Below are positions 59,387 to 64,000 of a stretch of 64,000 bases of DNA, one piece after another (position 1 is the first letter of the stretch; each line of letters opens with the position of its first letter). Source of the DNA: CAITSH01 sp025356665 (GTDB lineage: Bacteria; Pseudomonadota; Gammaproteobacteria; Burkholderiales; SG8-39); NCBI GenBank assembly GCA_025356665.1, contig JANXRV010000019.1, positions 1 to 64,000 of the forward strand, in the 5' to 3' direction. Under the pieces are notes generated by a model. The model was given only the letters and a program-made list of their open reading frames with translations, was not told the DNA's origin and made no database searches. A program made the translations under genes and the position numbers.

Positions 59387-60160
59387 CTACCGGATCAGGC
59401 CACGCGTTGCCAGCGCAATAAAATCGACGAGAGGTGTTATCTCCGGGTGCTCACGCGCTTGCGATGACAGCTCTTTCTTTGCTTCCTCTAAACTGAGGCC
59501 CGATTTATAGAGGCACTTGTATGCCCGTTTGACGGCTGAAATCGCCGAAACAGAATAGCCCCGACGTCTTAGCCCCTCGGCGTTGATACCGTGCGGTTTC
59601 GCGGTGTTCCCTGCTGCCGTGACATACGGAGGGAGATCCTGCAGAAGTATAGTACCCATGGCGGTTATGCTGTGGATACCGATTCTAACGAACTGGTGTA
59701 CGACGGTAAATCCTCCCAAAATAGCGTAGTCCCCGACATGAACATGTCCAGCGAGTTGGGCGTTATTTGCGAAAATAGTATGGTTACCAACTTGACAGTC
59801 GTGGGCAAGATGAACATAAGCCATGATCCAATTATCGTCTCCGACGCGTGTCGCTCCGGCGTCTTGTGCAGTCCCGCGATTAAACGTGCAGAACTCACGA
59901 ACAACATTTCGGTCACCGACCTCTAGAACCGTAGGCTCATTACGGTATTTTCTGTCTTGAGGGGCGGCTCCAATTGAGGAAAATTGGAAAAACTGATTGT
60001 CCTTCCCTATTCGTGTCGGACCCTCAATAACAACGTGTGGGCCAATCACAGTTCCTGAGTCAATTTGGACCTTATCGCCAATGATGGAGTATGGCCCTAC
60101 AGACACATCTGACGCGATGATCGCATTAGGATGGACAACCGCAGTGTGGTGGATACTCAT
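59387..60160 (-). CDS. lpxA: UDP-N-acetylglucosamine acyltransferase
   Basis: The 257-residue left-handed beta-helix acyltransferase performs the first step of lipid A synthesis. The start MSIHHTAVVHPNAII (60160) is used; the frame is open to 60238 but adds non-homologous sequence. Hexapeptide repeats run through residue about 190. The catalytic histidine lies in MAYVHLAHDCQVGNH, with GAAPQDRKYRNE and GNTAKPHGINAEGLRRRG also typical. It sits between fabZ and lpxB. Confidence 0.97.
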   Translation of the reverse strand: MSIHHTAVVHPNAIIASDVSVGPYSIIGDKVQIDSGTVIGPHVVIEGPTRIGKDNQFFQFSSIGAAPQDRKYRNEPTVLEVGDRNVVREFCTFNRGTAQDAGATRVGDDNWIMAYVHLAHDCQVGNHTIFANNAQLAGHVHVGDYAILGGFTVVHQFVRIGIHSITAMGTILLQDLPPYVTAAGNTAKPHGINAEGLRRRGYSVSAISAVKRAYKCLYKSGLSLEEAKKELSSQAREHPEITPLVDFIALATRGLIR

Positions 60161-60239
60161 ATTGCGCTGCCCTTCCCATTTGGTGATTTTTCTTGCAGCG
60201 GATCCTGAGTGAAGTCTAATTGGCTCCTGTGACGGCACA

Positions 60240-60683
60240 TTAAAGCGACCGGACGGTGCACATCAGCTTTGCTTCTGCAGCAACAGCATCACCAACCTTC
60301 GCCACACCTTTGAACTTCCAAATGCCTCGGACATTACGCTCAATTGCCACATGGAGTGTTAGTTGATCCCCAGGGGTGACCGGCCGCTTGAATCGGGCTT
60401 CGTCTATGCCGACAAAATAATAGACTGAGTTATCGTCTGGTTTTGTGCCGAGAGTCTTAAACGAAAGAATGGCGGCAGCTTGAGCAAGCGCTTCGATTAT
60501 CAAAACTCCCGGCATAACAGGATGGTGTGGAAAGTGCCCAAGAAAAAAAGGCTCGTTTATGGTCACATTTTTAATTGCCACAATGGTTTTACCCGGATCG
60601 CATTCCAGGACTCTATCAACAAGCAGAAACGGGTACCGGTGCGGCAGGTGCTCTAGAATCGCGCCAATATCCATGCTATTCAC
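60240..60683 (-). CDS. fabZ: (3R)-hydroxyacyl-ACP dehydratase FabZ
   Basis: The 147-residue hotdog-fold dehydratase has the catalytic His in GHFPHHPVMPGVLIIEALAQ and the acidic residue of the same helix. LEHLPHRYPFLLVDRV begins the fold. The GTG at 60683 is preferred over the ATG at 60674, because AAGGAG lies eight bases before the GTG but 17 before the ATG. The gene overlaps the lpxD stop by eight bases. It links fatty acid elongation to the lipid A genes around it. Confidence 0.96.
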   Translation of the reverse strand: MNSMDIGAILEHLPHRYPFLLVDRVLECDPGKTIVAIKNVTINEPFFLGHFPHHPVMPGVLIIEALAQAAAILSFKTLGTKPDDNSVYYFVGIDEARFKRPVTPGDQLTLHVAIERNVRGIWKFKGVAKVGDAVAAEAKLMCTVRSL

Positions 60684-61704
60684 TTGTATCTCTCCTTTTT
60701 TCAAGTTCCGATATCCTGTCAGCCAGCGAATCCAGGTGTCGCAGCTGCACGGCATTTTTGAGCCAGTTTCTGTGCTCGTCTGTAGGGAATATCCCGGTAT
60801 AGGTTCCCGATTTTTTTATTGATTTTGCGACAAGCGTCCCGGCGGAAATATGGACTTGGTCGCCTATGGACAGGTGTCCAAGAATCACGGCACCCCCTCC
60901 TATCGTACAATGCGCGCCGATTTTTGCACTGCCCGCAATACCGACACAGCCTGCAATCGCGGTGTGTGCTCCAATGTGGACGTTATGACCGATCTGAATT
61001 TGGTTGTCCAGTTTGACCCCATCTTCGATTACGGTGTCATCTAGGGCGCCCCGATCGATGGTTGAGTTCGCTCCAATCTCAACGTCATCACCAATTTGAC
61101 AGGTACCGATTTGCGGAATCTTCAGCCATTGACCGCGTTCGAGCGCAAAGCCAAATCCATCCGAACCAATCACCACACCAGCGTGGATCAGGCAACGCTT
61201 GCCGACTTTAGATCCCGGATACACACTAACGCGAGCCACTAATCGCGTATGTTCGCCAATGTGCGTTCGCTCGTCCAGTACACATCCCGGGCCAATCACC
61301 GCCCCTTCGTCAATACGCGCATAGGCGGCAACAACACATCCGGCTGAGATTTGCGCCAGAGGAGAAACAATCGCTTTCCTGTGCACAATCACCGAAGGAT
61401 GAATGCCCGGCTTTACCTCAGGTAATTCATTGAACAGGCGTGAGACTTTTGCAAAGTACAGGTATGGATCGTCGCAACGTATCCGGGGAATGCTGATCTC
61501 TACATACCCCTGCGCTGGAAGGATAACCGCGCCTGCTCGCGTACTCTTTAAAAGGGGAGCGTATCGGGGGTTAGAGAGAAAAGTAATATTTGCAGGTCCG
61601 GCGCCTTCCAGGCTCGCGATTTGATCAATGACGATATCCGGATCACCAGCCAGCTCTCCCCCGAACCGCTCGGCAATCTCGCCCAGCCGGTAGGCCTTGC
61701 CCAT
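60676..61704 (-). CDS. lpxD: UDP-3-O-(3-hydroxyacyl)glucosamine N-acyltransferase
   Basis: The 342-residue enzyme adds the N-linked acyl chain in lipid A synthesis. An N-terminal uridine-binding domain (about 1-100, with ITFLSNPRYAPLLKSTRAGAVI) is followed by hexapeptide repeats. The catalytic histidine is in DNQIQIGHNVHIGAH. A C-terminal helix follows (LKNAVQLRHLDSLADRISEL), as in the E. coli trimer. It overlaps skp by one base. Confidence 0.97.
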   Translation of the reverse strand: MGKAYRLGEIAERFGGELAGDPDIVIDQIASLEGAGPANITFLSNPRYAPLLKSTRAGAVILPAQGYVEISIPRIRCDDPYLYFAKVSRLFNELPEVKPGIHPSVIVHRKAIVSPLAQISAGCVVAAYARIDEGAVIGPGCVLDERTHIGEHTRLVARVSVYPGSKVGKRCLIHAGVVIGSDGFGFALERGQWLKIPQIGTCQIGDDVEIGANSTIDRGALDDTVIEDGVKLDNQIQIGHNVHIGAHTAIAGCVGIAGSAKIGAHCTIGGGAVILGHLSIGDQVHISAGTLVAKSIKKSGTYTGIFPTDEHRNWLKNAVQLRHLDSLADRISELEKRRDTSE

Positions 61705-62228
61705 TATTTGCCGGCCGATTTCCCGCCGCTATCGTCCAGCGCCTTTATGACCTTGTCGGTCAGGTCAATGCGGGGGCTGCTCCACACTGCTTCTTGGAAA
61801 ATTATGTCGTACTTTTCCTGCTCGGCGACCACTCGTACTGCGCGGTTCGCGCGCTCCAGAACAATTGAAAGCTCCTCTTGACGCCTGTTATTGAGGTCAT
61901 CCCGGAAATCCCGCTGCTTCTTCTGAAAATCCTTATTGAGATCGTTGAATTCGCGTTCCTTGTTACGACGGTCGGTTTCGGACATCGTTACAGCGTTTTT
62001 TTCCAATTGTTCCTGCAAGCGCTTGATCTGTTCTGCAACCTTCTGCATCTCCTGATCTCGTTTGGAAAATTCCGCTTCAATTTTTTTCTGTGCCCGTAAA
62101 GCAGGAGCAGAGTCGCGCAAAATCCTGTCAATATTTACGTACCCGACTTTACCCTCTGCTTGCGCGTGGCCGTTACCAGCCAGTGCAAAAAGCATTAGCG
62201 CTAAGGAAAACTGAAACAGTTTCAACAT
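61704..62228 (-). CDS. skp: Periplasmic chaperone Skp/OmpH
   Basis: The 174-residue outer-membrane protein chaperone starts at 62228 (GGAG upstream) and has a signal peptide (LKLFQFSLALMLFALAGNGHAQA). The mature protein begins GKVGYVNIDRILRDS. The long charged helix pair from about residue 45 to 120 forms the tentacles of the trimer. It prevents aggregation of unfolded porins on the way to BamA, whose gene lies directly upstream. Confidence 0.95.
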   Translation of the reverse strand: MLKLFQFSLALMLFALAGNGHAQAEGKVGYVNIDRILRDSAPALRAQKKIEAEFSKRDQEMQKVAEQIKRLQEQLEKNAVTMSETDRRNKEREFNDLNKDFQKKQRDFRDDLNNRRQEELSIVLERANRAVRVVAEQEKYDIIFQEAVWSSPRIDLTDKVIKALDDSGGKSAGK

Positions 62229-62256
62229 TTTCTCCAAGTCCGTACGAAAACTGAAA

Positions 62257-64000
62257 TCAAAAGGTTTGACCAAAGGTAAATTGGAACTTTTGAAGCATAT
62301 CGCCCGTTTTCTCGTTGAGGGGTCTACCGTAGCTAACCTTCAAAGGCCCCATTGGAGAGCTCCAAAAAGCGGCGAGTCCCGCCGTGTAGCGGACGTCACT
62401 AAGCGCTATTTTAGTTCCATCTTGGAATACTTGGCCGCCATCGACAAACGTACTCAGTCGGAACTGTCTATCGCGCCCGGAACCCGGAAGTGGGAATAGA
62501 AATTCGGCACTACCAACGAGCTTCCTGTTCCCGCCTAAGTATGCGCCATTTGGATCCCGCGGGCCGAGTGATGACGGCTGATATCCCCTGAGTGACCCCA
62601 TTCCGCCAGCATAATAATTTCGAAAAAACGGCAGTGGTTTTCCTGTATATCCATCTCCAGCACCTACTTCACCAGAAAGCATCACCGTGTAATCACGTCC
62701 AAATGTATAAAAAATCTGCTCCGAAGCGCTAATTTTGTAATACCGCAATTTACCCGGTGGTGCAGTAGCCTCGAGACTTATACCGCGTCTTTCCCCTTTC
62801 GTTGGCCAGAGGATGCTGTCACGGTTGTCCCGTCCCCATCCGGCGGTTGTGACAATCGACGTGGTGGCCGCCCCGAAGGTATTTACGTAATCGACATAGC
62901 GTTGCGGAACGTTTCCTGTCGTGACGTCGCCGAGGTTAATCTTTGTTGCGTCGACAGCCAATCCGAATGAAAGTCGGTCATACGCAGTGAGCGGGTATCC
63001 GAATCGCACGCCGCCCCCGGTACTGGTTGTCTTGTAATCGCCCAATCCCAATCGAGATGCGTCGGTTGTCCGCGTATAAAGATCGAAACCCCGCCCTACT
63101 CCATCGACCGTGTAATAGGGTTCTGTCTGTGAGAGAGAGTACGTCTTGCTGCTCCTGCTGCTGTTGATGACAGCGGAGACAGCCTTGCCGCTACCGAAAA
63201 TATTATCCTGTGAGATCGATGTCGAGACGGTGAGTTTTTCGGTGGTGGAAAATCCAGCCCCAACCAAGAATGCGCCTGTAGGCTTCTCTTTAACCTTTAT
63301 AGTTGCATCCACTTGATCCGGCGAGCCTGGAACAGGGGGAGTTTCGACATCGACTTCGGAAAAATAGCCGAGCCTGTCGAGTCTCTGCTTGGACTTCTGT
63401 ATTTTGTCGGTATCGTAGTAGGCGCCCTCCAATTGGCGCATTTCTCTACGGATCACTTCATCGCGCGTCCGCGTATTGCCGGCGACGTTAATACGTCGGA
63501 CATATACCCTGCGACCGGGATCAATCAGGAAATTGAAGGCGACCTGCCGTTTGTCCTTGTCCGTTTCCGGGACGGGGTTAACGTTGGCAAAAGCATAACC
63601 ATCGTTTCCAAGTCGATCGGTAATTTTTTTGACGCTTTCGTTGAGCAGTTCCCGGGAAAATGTATCCCCGGGTTTCAGCGCAATTAGTGCGCGAACGTCT
63701 GGTTCGGGCAGTAACATTTGTCCCCCGACCTTTATCTCGGATACCGTGTATTTCTCGCCCTCAACGAGTGCGACGGTGATGTATATGCCTTTTTTGTCGG
63801 GCGAGATTGACACTTGGGTAGATTCGATATTGAAATCGAGGTAACCGCGATTGGAGTAGTACGAGCGGAGCGTTTCAAGATCGGCGGATAACTTTTGCTT
63901 AGAATACTGATCGCTTTTGGTGTACCAGGTCAGCCAGCCCGGAGTTGTGATTGAAAACTGTGCCACTAGTTCCTTTTCACCGAACGCCTGGTTGCCAATA
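62257..64000 (-). CDS. bamA: Outer membrane protein assembly factor BamA, 5' end beyond window
   Basis: About 581 codons are visible and the N-terminus lies past the right edge. The visible part starts inside a POTRA domain (GNQAFGEKELVAQFSITTPG). POTRA domains run to about visible residue 225 (NVAGNTRTRDEVIRREMRQLEG). The 16-strand barrel follows, with the lid-lock motif VRGYQ-type GMGSLRGYQPSSLGPRDPNG and the C-terminal phenylalanine MLQKFQFTFGQTF. BamA inserts beta-barrel proteins in the outer membrane. It leads the skp-lpxD-fabZ-lpxA-lpxB operon. Confidence 0.95.
   Translation of the reverse strand, partial: IGNQAFGEKELVAQFSITTPGWLTWYTKSDQYSKQKLSADLETLRSYYSNRGYLDFNIESTQVSISPDKKGIYITVALVEGEKYTVSEIKVGGQMLLPEPDVRALIALKPGDTFSRELLNESVKKITDRLGNDGYAFANVNPVPETDKDKRQVAFNFLIDPGRRVYVRRINVAGNTRTRDEVIRREMRQLEGAYYDTDKIQKSKQRLDRLGYFSEVDVETPPVPGSPDQVDATIKVKEKPTGAFLVGAGFSTTEKLTVSTSISQDNIFGSGKAVSAVINSSRSSKTYSLSQTEPYYTVDGVGRGFDLYTRTTDASRLGLGDYKTTSTGGGVRFGYPLTAYDRLSFGLAVDATKINLGDVTTGNVPQRYVDYVNTFGAATTSIVTTAGWGRDNRDSILWPTKGERRGISLEATAPPGKLRYYKISASEQIFYTFGRDYTVMLSGEVGAGDGYTGKPLPFFRNYYAGGMGSLRGYQPSSLGPRDPNGAYLGGNRKLVGSAEFLFPLPGSGRDRQFRLSTFVDGGQVFQDGTKIALSDVRYTAGLAAFWSSPMGPLKVSYGRPLNEKTGDMLQKFQFTFGQTF

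Overview
The window is a chromosomal stretch from a betaproteobacterium. The evidence is gene order: the rluC / HAD phosphatase / Rieske / sppA / maf / DUF177-rpmF-plsX-fabHDG-acpP-fabF block, the rpoE-rseA-rseB-mucD / lepA-lepB-DUF4845-rnc-era-recO-pdxJ-acpS-nagZ block, and the bamA-skp-lpxD-fabZ-lpxA-lpxB-rnhB-rRNA methyltransferase-ppsR/ppsA block are all laid out as in that class. Base composition looks moderately GC-rich throughout. The genus cannot be fixed from the sequence; a Nitrosomonadales-like lineage is only a guess. No phage, CRISPR array, rRNA or replication origin was seen. The only mobile-element trace is a transposase cut by the left edge.

Layout. 1-1.2 kb: edge-truncated IS1595-type transposase, a small asparaginase-domain protein and tRNA-Asn. 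1.3-7.6 kb: aminotransferase divergent from uvrB, then rne on the minus strand behind a strong terminator. 7.6-12.1 kb: rne leader region, rluC, a HAD phosphatase, a Rieske protein, sppA, and convergent rsmI-like and maf genes. 12.2-18.5 kb: fatty-acid and phospholipid initiation operon with ribosomal protein L32. 18.5-23 kb: YgfX-like protein and the envelope-stress sigma-E operon, ending in a glutaredoxin-like gene and a terminator. 23-30.6 kb: lepA to nagZ, a tightly overlapping operon. 30.6-37 kb: dmeF metal efflux, family-5 uracil-DNA glycosylase, uvrC, pgsA, tRNA-Gly and tRNA-Cys, pobA, tRNA-Leu and DUF1178. 37-41.7 kb (minus): ankyrin protein, tatD, pilZ, holB, tmk, mltG. 41.8-47.4 kb: ygfZ, DUF4936, an NRDE protein, a GNAT gene, then a class II aldolase-dehydrogenase fusion overlapping mtnA. 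47.4-51.6 kb (minus): L,D-transpeptidase, tadA, guaA, guaB. 51.6-56.8 kb: DUF4124, rnfH, ratA, smpB, ppsA and ppsR. 56.9-64 kb (minus): rRNA methyltransferase, rnhB, lpxB, lpxA, fabZ, lpxD, skp and bamA (cut by the right edge).

Most of the window is housekeeping. The parts that stand out are: the aldolase-dehydrogenase fusion coupled to mtnA, which looks like an oxygen-independent branch of methylthioribose or 5-deoxyribose salvage; a 44-codon ORF (29443-29577) fitted exactly between acpS and nagZ with four-base overlaps at both ends; a 50-codon ORF (18978-19130) whose stop lies just inside rpoE, resembling the leader-peptide arrangement of E. coli rpoE; and two intrinsic terminator hairpins placed about 17 bases before the start codons of lepA and guaA, which look more like attenuators than operon ends.
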